Numbered from the stretch's first letter, positions 36,286 to 46,772 are shown. The stretch is 64,000 bases of DNA from Actinomadura rayongensis (GCF_009831215.1 NZ_WUTW01000002.1:496001-560000), one strand, 5' to 3'. Notes: a model not told the origin generated them from the sequence alone. A program made the numbers and translations.

Positions 36286-39123
36286 TCACGTGGAGGGTTT
36301 TGTGGTGCGGGGTGGGCAGAGGGTCGGGTGGGCGTCGTTTCGGCGGCCGGCTAGGAGGTCGCCGCACATGGCCACCAGGGTCAGGCGGCCTCCGTCTTCC
36401 AGGCGGGTCAGCAGGACGGGTTTGTCTTCTACCTCGTGGCCTCCGTCGCGGGAGCCGAAGGTCAGGGGGCCGGTGGCGCCTTGCGGGCGGGCGCCGGGGC
36501 CGGGCTGGGTCAGTTCGGAGAGGACGGCGGCCGAGGACGGCAGTGTGCGGCCGTGTTCGCCGTAGACGCGTTCGGCGGCGTTGACGACGGCCAGGACGGC
36601 GTCGAAGCCCAGAGCCGCGTGCGAGAGCGACGGGCGTTCGTTGGCGGGGGCGTGCGGGCCGACCAGGCGGTCCACGACGGTGTCGAACGAGCTGAAGAAG
36701 GTGTGCACGCCGTAGCCGGGGCCCACCCACGGCGGCGTCCACTCCTCGCGGGCGGCGTGCGGGGTGACGTAGAGGCGGACGGACTGGTTGCGGCCGAGGT
36801 CGGCGGCGTTGTCGCTGACGTAGATGATCACGTCGTCGTCGGCGAGGACGATCCGGCGCCCGCCGCAGCCGGTGTTGGCGATCCGGTCGAGGAACAGGCG
36901 GAACTCCTGGGACCGGCCCGCGTAGTAGAAGAGGTCGGCGTCGTTCTTGCACGCCTCGATGACCGCGCCGGGGAGCTGGCTCGGGTCGGAGTAGGGCCGC
37001 TGGGTGACGGTGCCGTGGAAGGCGCGGGCGAAGTCGGCGGCGAGGTTGCGGGTGTAGAGGTCGTCGGGGCGGGAGTCGTAGAACACGTCGGCGCGCTTGG
37101 CGCGGGTCCCCGGGCCGTTGCCGACGCTGAGCCGTCCGCTGTTGGCCCAGTACGCGGCGACCTCGGCCTCGCGGCGGTTCGGGGGCGCGAGGCGGAAGTA
37201 GTACGGCGAGAAGCGGCCGTCCTGCTCGCCCATCCCGTCGAAGGTGCTCGCCGTGCCGATCATGGGCAGCGCGGACCGGCCGAGGACGTCGATCGCGTCG
37301 TTGGTCTGCCGCATGCTCTGCGCGAACCCGACGACCGCGACGACGTGCCGGTCGCGGGCGGCCAGGTCGCGGATGCGGGCGGCGACGTCCGCGCCGTACC
37401 GGAACCGTGATCCGGCGTTGGCGAGCAGGATGCGGAGCTGCGGCAGGCCGCCGTTGGCGTTGCGCTCCTGCTGGGCCATCGACAGCCCGATCAGCTCGCC
37501 GTGCGTGTCGGCCATGAGCTGGGCCTGCGGGTTGGTGTCGGCCGGGTCGACGGTCATCGCGCCGAGGTAGACGACCGTCACGTACGGCTTGCCCGAGCCG
37601 ACGACCGCCTCGTTCTGCCGCCGGATGCGCCCCTCGACCGCCGCGAGCCGGCCGGCGAACACCTTGGACCCGTCGGTGATCCCGACGCACTCGCCGTTCC
37701 CGGCCCGCCACACGTCGAACGGGACGCAGTACCGGACGGCCTCGAACGAGATCACCGCGACCGACGCCGCCACGATCACGCCCATCGCCAGCCACGGCAG
37801 CGCCGGATGCGCGACGCGGGGCCGCCGCCGGCCCCGGAAGACCGGCAGCGTGGACGCGCCGTCGCCGCGCCGCAGGTCCACCCGGATCGTCCGGCGGGTG
37901 CCCTGGACGGACGCGCGCCGCCGCTCGTTCTCGTACCCGTGCCAGAACGGCTGCCCGTCGGGCGTCTCGCGCAGGTCGCCGAGGTCGACCGCGCCGGTGT
38001 CGCCGAGCGGGATCCGGACGGCGTCGGCGATCCGCGCGGCCTCCTCCTCGGACGTGACCGCGACGACCAGCACCAGCGGGTCGAACCGCAGCTCGGCGCG
38101 GCGGATCTCCTCGACGCGCTCGACGAACCGCCGCGCGGGCTCCCCGGCGCCCGCGGCGAACGGGCCGAGCACCACGACGGGATAGCGGACGCGCGCCCAC
38201 GCGGCCCGGCGCAGCGGCCGGCGCCGGTACGCCTGCCGCAGGTCCTGGAGGAAGGCGGCGACGAGGAGGCGTTCGACGGTCTCGTCCGGTCCGGCGCGCG
38301 GCTCGTCCCGGTAGATGAGGTCGAGCGCGAAGCCGAGGAAGTCGTCGGACCTGTTGCCCCGGAGATAGGTCTGCTTCTCCGAGGTGAACCAGTGATAGCG
38401 GCGGCGTCCGGCGCGGTCGCGGGTGCGGGCGGCGACCTGCCCGGCGATCGCCGACAGGCCGAGCGCCCCGACGAGCAGCGCCGCGGCGAGGTCCACCACG
38501 CTCGCGATCGTCGTGGACGCCAGCGCGACCAGCGCGACCCCGATCGGCGCGACCTGCTCCAGGTGCCCGAGCGCGGACGCGAGCCGTCCCTGCTGGCCGG
38601 GCCGCTCGCCGGGCACGACGATCTGGCGGCGGCGCAGCAGCCCGCGCCGCAGGATCCGGCGGCGGTGCGCCTCCTCCTCGGCGGCGGCCAGCTCCCCGGC
38701 GACCCGCCACGCCTGCCGCTGCGCGCTGGACGCCGCGTTGCCGCCGCGTCCGGCGCCGTCCTGGAGCAGCCGCATCCCGCGGACCTCCAGCAGCCACAGC
38801 GCCATGCTGAGCAGCGGGAACCGCAGCGCGGGCTCGCCCCGGCGGGTGCCCGACGACAGCTGCCGGACGAGATGGCGCAGCACGAGCGGCAGGTCCCGCG
38901 CGCCGTCCTCGCCCGCCAGGTGCCCGACCGGGCCGCCGTCCACGCGGCAGCGCTCGACGAGCTGGTGGGTGACGAGATGGTCGTCCTCGTCGGTGCCGCG
39001 CAGGACGAGCAGGGGCCGCAGCCGGTCCCCGGTCCGCGCGCGCGGCCGTTCGCGCAGCCGCTCGAACAGGCTTTCCAGCCCTTCCAGCCGGTCCCGCCAC
39101 GGCTCGGCGCCGCTCATGCTCAT
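36286..39123 (-). CDS. Membrane-anchored protein with periplasmic-binding (type 1) receptor domain and large cytoplasmic domain
   Basis: A 945-residue protein. Residues 1 to about 185 are predicted cytoplasmic (RPLLVLRGTDEDDHLVTHQL resembles an NTPase start but lacks a Walker A GKT). A hydrophobic hairpin spans about 200-245 (IGVALVALASTTIASVVDLAAALLVG), a second soluble part includes YHWFTSEKQTYLRG and VAAFLQDLRQAYRRRP, a membrane helix lies near 500 (LPWLAMGVIVAASVAVISFEA), and the remainder is an extracytoplasmic type 1 periplasmic-binding domain (PYVTVVYLGAMTVDP, VVAVVGFAQSMRQTNDA, LPMIGTASTFDGMG, DLFYYAGRSQEFRLFLDRI). Similar streptomycete proteins are annotated as ABC substrate-binding proteins, but no permease or ATPase is adjacent and the architecture looks like a receptor. 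ATG 39123 has GGGGAGG upstream. Confidence 0.82.
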   Translation of the reverse strand: MSMSGAEPWRDRLEGLESLFERLRERPRARTGDRLRPLLVLRGTDEDDHLVTHQLVERCRVDGGPVGHLAGEDGARDLPLVLRHLVRQLSSGTRRGEPALRFPLLSMALWLLEVRGMRLLQDGAGRGGNAASSAQRQAWRVAGELAAAEEEAHRRRILRRGLLRRRQIVVPGERPGQQGRLASALGHLEQVAPIGVALVALASTTIASVVDLAAALLVGALGLSAIAGQVAARTRDRAGRRRYHWFTSEKQTYLRGNRSDDFLGFALDLIYRDEPRAGPDETVERLLVAAFLQDLRQAYRRRPLRRAAWARVRYPVVVLGPFAAGAGEPARRFVERVEEIRRAELRFDPLVLVVAVTSEEEAARIADAVRIPLGDTGAVDLGDLRETPDGQPFWHGYENERRRASVQGTRRTIRVDLRRGDGASTLPVFRGRRRPRVAHPALPWLAMGVIVAASVAVISFEAVRYCVPFDVWRAGNGECVGITDGSKVFAGRLAAVEGRIRRQNEAVVGSGKPYVTVVYLGAMTVDPADTNPQAQLMADTHGELIGLSMAQQERNANGGLPQLRILLANAGSRFRYGADVAARIRDLAARDRHVVAVVGFAQSMRQTNDAIDVLGRSALPMIGTASTFDGMGEQDGRFSPYYFRLAPPNRREAEVAAYWANSGRLSVGNGPGTRAKRADVFYDSRPDDLYTRNLAADFARAFHGTVTQRPYSDPSQLPGAVIEACKNDADLFYYAGRSQEFRLFLDRIANTGCGGRRIVLADDDVIIYVSDNAADLGRNQSVRLYVTPHAAREEWTPPWVGPGYGVHTFFSSFDTVVDRLVGPHAPANERPSLSHAALGFDAVLAVVNAAERVYGEHGRTLPSSAAVLSELTQPGPGARPQGATGPLTFGSRDGGHEVEDKPVLLTRLEDGGRLTLVAMCGDLLAGRRNDAHPTLCPPRTTKPST

Positions 39124-39201
39124 GGCTCGTCCTCCCCGGCCCGCCGAGGTGATCAGATCAGGCGTTCCCGGGCACCCAACCGCATTTGCCATCATGGAAC
39201 C

Positions 39202-40717
<1,516 letters not shown>

Positions 40718-40724
40718 CGCCGCG

Positions 40725-40755
40725 CCGGTCCCCGTCCGTACGGGACGGGGACCGG
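40725..40755 (+). terminator. Hairpin terminator after serC
   Basis: CCGGTCCCCGTCC and GGACGGGGACCGG form a 13-bp perfect stem around a 5-base GTACG loop, beginning 7 bases after the stop codon. Confidence 0.8.
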
Positions 40756-40791
40756 TTCGGGGCGCGCGCGTGGCCGAATAAGCTCGTTTCC

Positions 40792-40875
40792 GTGAACCGC
40801 GCGCCCCAATGGTTGCTCCCCGCCGTCCTGACCGCGCTCGTGCTGGCCGTGGTCGTCGGTGCGCTGCTGAAGTGA
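40792..40875 (+). CDS. 27-residue single-helix membrane peptide, overlapping next gene
   Basis: GTG 40792 opens 27 codons encoding NRAPQWLLPAVLTALVLAVV followed by VGALLK, essentially one membrane helix. Its stop overlaps the GTG of the next gene as GTGA (40872-40875), the usual sign of translational coupling. The ribosome site is weak. It may be a real micropeptide or a coupling leader. Confidence 0.5.
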   Translation: MNRAPQWLLPAVLTALVLAVVVGALLK

Positions 40876-41888
40876 CCGCCGGGGCGAGGGGAGCGCTGCG
40901 CCGGGCGGGGGCCGGGGCCGTGGCGGCGGGGCTGCTGGTGCCGGTCGCGGCGACCGGCGCGGCGGCGGACGACGTGAAGTCCACCGTCGTGTTCCGCGTC
41001 ACCGATCCGCGCATCACCGAGGCCAGCGGGCTGGCGGTCAGCGCGCGGCATCCCGGCGTGCTCTACACGCACAACGACTCGGGCGGGCAGCCGGTGATCT
41101 ACGCGCTCGGCCCGGACGGCCGGACGCGCGCCACGCTGCGCCTGGCCGGGGCCACCGCCCGCGACTGGGAGGCGATGGCGACCGGACGGGACGAGCGGGG
41201 CCGTCCCTGCGTCTTCGTGGCCGACATCGGCGACAATCTGGGCGGCGCCTGGCCGTACGTGACCGTCTACCGGATCCCCGAGCCGGCCGAGCTGCGGTCG
41301 CAGACCGTCCGGGCGACGGCGTTCCGGTTCAAGTACGAGGACGGCCCGCGCAACGCCGAGACGATGATGATCGACCCGCGCACGAACCGGCTCTACATCG
41401 CGAGCAAGCTGTTCGGCGCGTCCCTGTACGCCGCGCCCCCGAAACTGCGCACGCGCGGGTTCAACACGCTGCGCAAGGTCGGCGGCGCCCCCGCCATCGC
41501 GACGGACGGGGCGTTCGCGCCGGACGGCCGCAGCTTCGTCATCCGGACGTACTTCGGCGCCCGGCTCTACACGATGAAACCCGACGGAAAGCCGGGCAAA
41601 TCGCTCGGCTCGCTGGCCCTGCCCGCGCAGAAGCAGGGCGAGTCGATCACCTACACGCGGGACGGGACGGCGGTGCTCGTCGGCTCGGAGGGCTCGGACC
41701 AGCCGGTCTACCGGGTCCCGCTGGACCCGGAGCTGCGCCCGGCGGCGCCGTCCCCGAGCACATCGCCCAGAAAGGACACCAAGGCCGAGGACGGCCGGCT
41801 CGACGCGTCCGGACGGCGGGTCGCGCTGGCCCTGATCCTCGGGATCGCCGCGCTCGTCGGCTATGGACTGGTGCGCAGGAAATCCTGA
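40872..41888 (+). CDS. Secreted, C-terminally anchored beta-propeller-like protein
   Basis: A 338-residue protein with a signal peptide (basic start, then GAVAAGLLVPVAATGAAADD), a repeated beta-strand body (ITEASGLAVSARHPGVLYTHND, ARDWEAMATGRDERGRPCVFVADIGDN, TMMIDPRTNRLYIASK, ITYTRDGTAVLVGSEG) and a C-terminal membrane helix with basic end (VALALILGIAALVGYGLVRRKS). The HNDSGG and DWEA...VADIGDN pattern recurs in secreted WD40/esterase-like proteins of actinomycetes of unknown function. GTG 40872 overlaps the upstream micropeptide stop. Confidence 0.75.
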   Translation: MTAGARGALRRAGAGAVAAGLLVPVAATGAAADDVKSTVVFRVTDPRITEASGLAVSARHPGVLYTHNDSGGQPVIYALGPDGRTRATLRLAGATARDWEAMATGRDERGRPCVFVADIGDNLGGAWPYVTVYRIPEPAELRSQTVRATAFRFKYEDGPRNAETMMIDPRTNRLYIASKLFGASLYAAPPKLRTRGFNTLRKVGGAPAIATDGAFAPDGRSFVIRTYFGARLYTMKPDGKPGKSLGSLALPAQKQGESITYTRDGTAVLVGSEGSDQPVYRVPLDPELRPAAPSPSTSPRKDTKAEDGRLDASGRRVALALILGIAALVGYGLVRRKS

Positions 41889-41920
41889 CGCGCGGCGGGA
41901 CACATGTGAGGATGCGGACT

Positions 41921-43939
41921 GTGGAGCATGAGCTTGCGGGCCTGCGCGGGCCGGGTGGACGGTGGCGGCCGGTCGCGGCGGGGCCGTTCACGCTGCTCGC
42001 GGTGGTGCTCGCGCTGCCGCCGATCCGCCCGGTGTGGCTGTGGGCCGGGCTGATCACCGTCGTCGCGGCGGTCCCGTGGGCGCTCGGGGCCGTCCCGGAC
42101 GCGCGTCCGCGCCGGCACCGGCCGTACTGGCGGCTGTCGGCGGACGGCCTGGAGCGCGTCGGTCCCGGCGGGTTGAGCCTGGTCCGGTACGAGCGGTCCC
42201 GGATCGAGGGCCTGGCGATCACGACGGGCGACGACGTCCTGACGGTCTTCCACAAGTTCGGCCGGACGGCGGCCGGTCCGCTGGCGACGCTCGGGATGGA
42301 GCCGATCGCGCTGTTCGTCGCGGCGCGGCGGCTCGGCATCCCGGTCCATGTGCTGGACGGCGACTCCGCCGACCTCCTCGACCCGGCCGCCGACGAGAGT
42401 CCTCGCTTTCCGACGGGTGACACCGTCCTCACCGGGCTCGGCCCGCTGCCCCGCGACCAGGCCGCCGAGCAGCGGCTGCTGGACCAGGAGGCGCGGCTGC
42501 TGGCGGCGGCGCACGAGCCCGCGACCGTCCCCGATCCCGAGCGCGGCGCGCGGCCGGTGCGGCTGGCCTCGCCCGCGCCCCGGCCGAGCCGCCGCCGGAT
42601 CGTCGTGCTCGGCGTGCTGGCGGCGCTGATCGGCGTGGCGATGGTCGCGCGGGTCGCGGTGGACGGCGCGGACGCGATCGGCGACCGGATCGCGGCGGGC
42701 TGCTGGGCGCTGATGGCGAGCGCGGCGGGGCTGCTGGCGCGGCGGCGGCTGCTGACGGCCGGCCGGGTCGAGTGGACGATCTCGGCCGAGGGCCTGGCGG
42801 TGCGGTCCCGTCCGGCCGAGTCCCGGCGGCGCGGCGCGGGCCGGATCACGATCGCCGCGTCCCGCGTCGCGGCGGTGATCGTCGGGCCGGGGCTGCGACC
42901 GGACCCGCTGACCGGGGCGCCGCGCGCGACCGAGCTGTCGGTGCTGGTGTTCGACCACGGCCTGGACCTGATCGCGCGGCTGCCCGCGCACGGCATGGAC
43001 GCCTTCCAGCTCGCGCACGCCCTCGACGAGCACGGCTACACGGTGATCACGCCGGGCGCGCCGCCGCCCCGCCTCCCCCACTACGGCGTGGACGGCCTGC
43101 CCGACATCTTCGCGCGCGTCCCCGGCGGGCGGCTCGTCGTCGCCGACGGCGGGCTCGGCTGGGCGGACGCGGCGGGCGACGTCGTGCTGCGGATGCCCGA
43201 GGACCGCATCGGCGGCGTCGAGCTGCTGACGATCAGCGGCCACGCGTGGGTGCGCCTCTACGACACCGACGGCGACGAGTTCTTCGCCGCCCCCCTGTCA
43301 GCCCTGCGGATCTCCCGGACGGACCTGCGCGAGAAGGCGCGGGAGGCGGGCCTGCCCGTCACCGACGCCGAGTACGACGCGTACATGAGCGCGGCGTTCC
43401 ACGCGGCGGTGTCGGCGCTGTCGGTGCCCGAGCCGGAGCCCGCGCCGCGTCCCGAGCCCGCGCCGGGCGTCCTGCTGGACGCGACGCGCCGCTCCCGGAT
43501 CCTCGCCGCCGCGCTCAGCGTGCTGCTGTGCGAGGTCGTCGCGGTGCTCGGCGCGCTGTGGATCGGCCCCGACCTCGGCGGGTTCGCCCGGACGGCGGGC
43601 TGGTCCGTCCCGGCCGGGCTCGTCGCCGCGCTCGCCGGCTCGTGGCTGTACGACCGCAACCGGGCGCAGCTCAAGGTGTCGGTGGACGGCGTCGCGGTCG
43701 TCACGCGGCGCGGCCGGGTCGAGTGGGACCTCGCCCGCGAGCGCGTCGGCGGCGTCGGCATCGACGAGTCCGGCGACCGGATGCCCCGCCTCGTCGTCTG
43801 GGGACCGTCCGGCCGCGTCCTCCGCCAGGTGACGTTCCCCCCGGACCTGCGCGAACTGCGCCGCGCGTGCGAACGCTACGGCCTACCGTGGGGCCCGCCG
43901 GACGAAGCCCGCCCCGTCCCACCCCCGCCGGAACTGTAA
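41921..43939 (+). CDS. Large membrane protein with four PH-like repeats
   Basis: A 672-residue protein with paired membrane segments near 20-60, about 225-275 and about 530-585. Between and after them a motif of about 35 residues recurs four times: YWRLSADGLERVGPGG, EWTISAEGLAVRSRPAE, RLVVADGGLGWADAAG and QLKVSVDGVAVVTRRG, each followed by an Arg-rich strand ending in RIEGLAI, RVAAVIV, RIGGVEL or RVGGVGI. This resembles bacterial PH-like domains; the assignment is inference. GTG 41921 is preferred because GAGGA precedes it by 8 bases; GTG 41906 is an alternative. Function unknown. Confidence 0.72.
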   Translation: MEHELAGLRGPGGRWRPVAAGPFTLLAVVLALPPIRPVWLWAGLITVVAAVPWALGAVPDARPRRHRPYWRLSADGLERVGPGGLSLVRYERSRIEGLAITTGDDVLTVFHKFGRTAAGPLATLGMEPIALFVAARRLGIPVHVLDGDSADLLDPAADESPRFPTGDTVLTGLGPLPRDQAAEQRLLDQEARLLAAAHEPATVPDPERGARPVRLASPAPRPSRRRIVVLGVLAALIGVAMVARVAVDGADAIGDRIAAGCWALMASAAGLLARRRLLTAGRVEWTISAEGLAVRSRPAESRRRGAGRITIAASRVAAVIVGPGLRPDPLTGAPRATELSVLVFDHGLDLIARLPAHGMDAFQLAHALDEHGYTVITPGAPPPRLPHYGVDGLPDIFARVPGGRLVVADGGLGWADAAGDVVLRMPEDRIGGVELLTISGHAWVRLYDTDGDEFFAAPLSALRISRTDLREKAREAGLPVTDAEYDAYMSAAFHAAVSALSVPEPEPAPRPEPAPGVLLDATRRSRILAAALSVLLCEVVAVLGALWIGPDLGGFARTAGWSVPAGLVAALAGSWLYDRNRAQLKVSVDGVAVVTRRGRVEWDLARERVGGVGIDESGDRMPRLVVWGPSGRVLRQVTFPPDLRELRRACERYGLPWGPPDEARPVPPPPEL

Positions 43940-43947
43940 GCACCCTT

Positions 43948-44119
43948 GAGAGCCCCGCCCTCCCGGGCTGGGCGGACGCCCCGCGCATCCTGAGCGGCGC
44001 CCGTCGAGAGTCCCGACCTCCCGGGCTGGGCGGACGTCCCGCAGCGTGAGCGGTGCCCGTTGAGTGGCCCGGGCCGCCGGGCTGGGCGGACGCCCCGCGC
44101 AGGGTGAGGGGTGCTTGTT
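43948..44119. repeat. Three tandem copies of a ~57-bp repeat
   Basis: Imperfect units begin at 43948, 44006 and 44062 (58, 56 and 58 bp), with a partial fourth at 44120. The shared core is CCGGGCTGGGCGGACG, and each ends with GCCCGTYGAG-like sequence. The array fills the gap between two convergent genes. Confidence 0.8.
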
Positions 44120-44138
44120 GAGGGTCTCGGGGTGTGGC

Positions 44139-44792
44139 CTAGGCCGTTCCGCACAGGCGGAAGGTCGCCAGGGGTTCGTACTCGGGGTGGGGGCGGTCGG
44201 GGGCGGGTAGGTGGCTGTGGATGAGGTGGAATTCTTCGGCCGTCCACGGTTTGGTCGCGAAGGTGGCCAGGGGTTCCAGGAGTGGGCGGACGTCCACTGG
44301 GCCTCGGCTGCGGGCGAGTGTGAGGTGCGGGCGGTAGGCGCGGTGTTGGTCGCGGTGGTGGTCGGGGGCGGCGCCCGCGTGGTGGCCAGCGGCGGCGGTC
44401 GCGGCGGCCAGTCCGGCGAGGGCGCGGCGGTCGCCGTACAGGCCCGCCCACAGGACGCGGGCGTACTGGCCGCCTAGGGGGAACGCGCCGCCTCCGGCCA
44501 GTGTCAGGCGCATGCAGGGGTGGCGTTCGGCTGCCCGCTCCAGTTTGGGGATGAGGACGTCCAGTGCGCTCGGGTCCAGGTCGCCGAAGAAGGCGAGGGT
44601 GACGTGGAGCAGGTCGCGGTCGATCCAGCGCAGCTCAGGTGACGTGCTTTCGCCGGGCGGGCGGGCCCGACCGGGCCCGGAGGCCTTCGCATCTGTGGGC
44701 TCGGCCGGTGTTCCGGCGCGCAGCGGCGCGGTGAAGCGCTCCACGGCGTCCAGCACGGCGGGCGGCGGAACGAGCGCCGCGAACAGTCTCAT
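44139..44792 (-). CDS. thpR: RNA 2',3'-cyclic phosphodiesterase
   Basis: 2H-phosphoesterase superfamily, opening 2',3'-cyclic phosphate RNA ends. The 217-residue protein begins RLFAALVPPPAVLDAVERF and contains both catalytic HxT motifs, LHVTLAFFGDLD and YRPHLTLARSRG. Its length is slightly above the family norm owing to a Pro/Gly insertion near residues 30-50. ATG 44792. Confidence 0.92.
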   Translation of the reverse strand: MRLFAALVPPPAVLDAVERFTAPLRAGTPAEPTDAKASGPGRARPPGESTSPELRWIDRDLLHVTLAFFGDLDPSALDVLIPKLERAAERHPCMRLTLAGGGAFPLGGQYARVLWAGLYGDRRALAGLAAATAAAGHHAGAAPDHHRDQHRAYRPHLTLARSRGPVDVRPLLEPLATFATKPWTAEEFHLIHSHLPAPDRPHPEYEPLATFRLCGTA

Positions 44793-44873
44793 CCACGCTC
44801 CGGGTCCGGCACAGGCTCAGCCTCGCACCCGCCGTACCTGATGTCCACGGGGGACTTCCCGTCAAGCCGCCCG

Positions 44874-46109
44874 TCAGGCGGACGTCCGCAGGACGCGCCG
44901 GACGGCGGGCGCCAGGGACCCGCGCGGCGCCATGAACAGGCCGACGAGCAGGGCCGCGCCGAGCGCGATCCCGCCGCACGCGACGAGGGCCGAGCGGGGT
45001 CCGAGATGTTCGGCCATCCAGCCTACGGCGGGCGCGCCGAGCGGGTTGGTGCCGAGGAACACGAACATGTAGAGGCCCATGACGCGTCCGCGCATCGCGG
45101 GGTCGACGCCGAGCTGCATCCGCGCGTTCGCCGACGTCACGAACGTCATCAGCGCGATGCCGGTCGGGACGAGCACCACCAGGAACGCCCAGTAGGTCGG
45201 CATGAGGCCGGTCAGCGCCTCCAGCACGCCGAACAGCAGCGCGGCGCCGAGCAGCACGCGCTGCCGGGGCCGGGCGGTGCGGCGGGCGGCCAGCAGCGCG
45301 CCGGTGAGCGCCCCGACGGCCAGCATGGACGACGCGAGCCCGAACGACGACGCCCCGGTGTGGAAGACCTGCCGGGCGACCAGCGCGATCGTGACCTGGA
45401 AGTTCATGCCGAACGTGGCGACGAGTCCGACGAGCACGAGCGTCATCAACAGGTCGCGGCGGCCCTTGACGTAGCGCAGGCCCTCGATGAGCTGGCCCTT
45501 GGCGCGCGGGACGGTGTCGGCGATGTGCAGCTCGTCGGTCCGCATCCGGGCCAGCCCGACGAGGACGGCCGCGAACGACGCCGCGTTGACCAGGAACACC
45601 GGGCCGGTGCCGAACGCGGCGATGAGCACGCCCGCGACGGCCGGGCCGAGCAGCCGGGCGCCGTTGAAGCTGGCGCTGTTGAGCGCGATGGCGTTGGGGA
45701 CGTCCTCCTTGCCGACCATCTCGACCACGAACGACTGCCGCACCGGGTTGTCCACCACGGTCGCGAGGCCGAGGCCGAACGCGAGCACGTAGACGTGCCA
45801 GACCTGCGCGGTGCCGGTGACTGCGAGCAGGCCGAGGACGAGCGCCAGCAGCCCCATCGCGATCTGCGTCATCATCAGCAGCCGGCGCTTGGGGTAGCGG
45901 TCGGCGAGGACGCCGCCCCACAGGCCGAACAGCAGCAGCGGAAGGAACTGCATCGCGGTCGTGATGCCGAGCGCCGTGCCGCCGCTCTTGCCGGCGAGTT
46001 CCAGGACGAGCCAGTCCTGCGCGACGCGCTGCATCCACGTGCCGGTGTTGGAGACGACCGTCCCGGTGGCGTACCGCCGGTAGTTCGGGATGCGCAGCGA
46101 CCGGAACAT
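44874..46109 (-). CDS. MFS transporter, MarR-linked
   Basis: A 411-residue exporter with about 12 membrane segments in the MFS_3/EntS-like group: RIPNYRRYATGTVVSNTGTWMQRVAQDWLV, GLWGGVLADRYPKRRLL (motif A), DNPVRQSFVVEMVGKEDVPNAIALNS and DPAMRGRVMGLYMFVFLGTNPLGAP. It begins 18 bases after the marR stop, so the two probably form one transcript, with the MarR protein repressing export of an unknown compound. Confidence 0.9.
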   Translation of the reverse strand: MFRSLRIPNYRRYATGTVVSNTGTWMQRVAQDWLVLELAGKSGGTALGITTAMQFLPLLLFGLWGGVLADRYPKRRLLMMTQIAMGLLALVLGLLAVTGTAQVWHVYVLAFGLGLATVVDNPVRQSFVVEMVGKEDVPNAIALNSASFNGARLLGPAVAGVLIAAFGTGPVFLVNAASFAAVLVGLARMRTDELHIADTVPRAKGQLIEGLRYVKGRRDLLMTLVLVGLVATFGMNFQVTIALVARQVFHTGASSFGLASSMLAVGALTGALLAARRTARPRQRVLLGAALLFGVLEALTGLMPTYWAFLVVLVPTGIALMTFVTSANARMQLGVDPAMRGRVMGLYMFVFLGTNPLGAPAVGWMAEHLGPRSALVACGGIALGAALLVGLFMAPRGSLAPAVRRVLRTSA

Positions 46110-46126
46110 CCCGCCCCGGGCGGGGC

Positions 46127-46588
46127 TCAGGCTCGGCTGATCTTGTCCAGGATCGGCGCCGCCCGGCGCAGGGTCTCCCGCTCGTCCGGGCTCAGCTCCG
46201 CCAGCCTCCGGCCCAGCCACGCCTCCTTGCGGCGGCGTTCCCGCGTCAGGTGCTCCCCGCCCGCCGGGGTCGCGCTGATCACGACCTGACGGCCGTCCGT
46301 CGGATGCGGCGCCCGTTTCACGAGCCCCTGCTCCTCCAGGAAGGCGATCACCCGCGTCATCGACGGCGGCTGGACCTTCTCGTGCTGGGCCAGCTCCCCC
46401 GGCGTCATCGAGCCGTGCCGCTCGATGGCCGCGAGCGCGGCGAACTGGGTGACCGAGAGGCGCTCGTCCTCCGTGCCCGGCTCGGCCAGGCGCAGGTGGC
46501 GCAGGCGCCGGGACAGCCGCGCGATCGAGATGCGCAGCTCCTCGGCCAGGGTGGGGACCGCCGGGCGGTCGCTGGTCGGTGGCGTCAT
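46127..46588 (-). CDS. MarR-family transcriptional regulator
   Basis: A 153-residue winged-helix repressor: LSVTQFAALAAIERHGSMTPGELAQHEKV, PPSMTRVIAFLEEQGLVKRAPHPTDGRQVVISAT (wing) and a C-terminal dimerisation helix. ATG 46588. A near-perfect palindrome sits directly upstream of the start, and an exporter gene lies downstream, the usual autoregulated arrangement. Confidence 0.94.
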   Translation of the reverse strand: MTPPTSDRPAVPTLAEELRISIARLSRRLRHLRLAEPGTEDERLSVTQFAALAAIERHGSMTPGELAQHEKVQPPSMTRVIAFLEEQGLVKRAPHPTDGRQVVISATPAGGEHLTRERRRKEAWLGRRLAELSPDERETLRRAAPILDKISRA

Positions 46589-46591
46589 GAT

Positions 46592-46621
46592 CGTTAGCAG
46601 AAGTCATTGCCTTTGCTAACG
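46592..46621. promoter_or_regulatory. MarR operator candidate
   Basis: CGTTAGCA and TGCTAACG form an 8-bp perfect inverted repeat spaced by 14 bases, with further partial symmetry inside. It starts 3 bases upstream of the marR ATG, so a bound dimer would overlap the promoter or 5' end. Confidence 0.7.
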
Positions 46622-46758
46622 GTATCTGGCGGGGACGTATTCCGCCATACCGTCACACGGCGTCCGACTTCTTCCCTCTCTTCCCGCTGGCCTTCCATCG
46701 TGCCAGGGAACGGGCCTCCCGACGGGGCCGTCACCCCCGCCGGTTAGCCTGGGCGATG

Positions 46759-46772
46759 TTGCACGCATGCAA
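46759..46772. promoter_or_regulatory. Short palindrome upstream of DUF2530 gene
   Basis: TTGCACGCATGCAA has 5-bp arms TTGCA and TGCAA around four bases, 62 bases before the start codon. Form fits a MarR-type half-site pair; unproven. Confidence 0.35.

Noticed and set aside
35513..39100. A 1195-codon minus-strand frame spanning the 10-bp repeats and receptor gene
   Set aside because: It is another frame of the receptor gene continued through stop-free repeats; Arg/Pro/Ala-rich without any domain.
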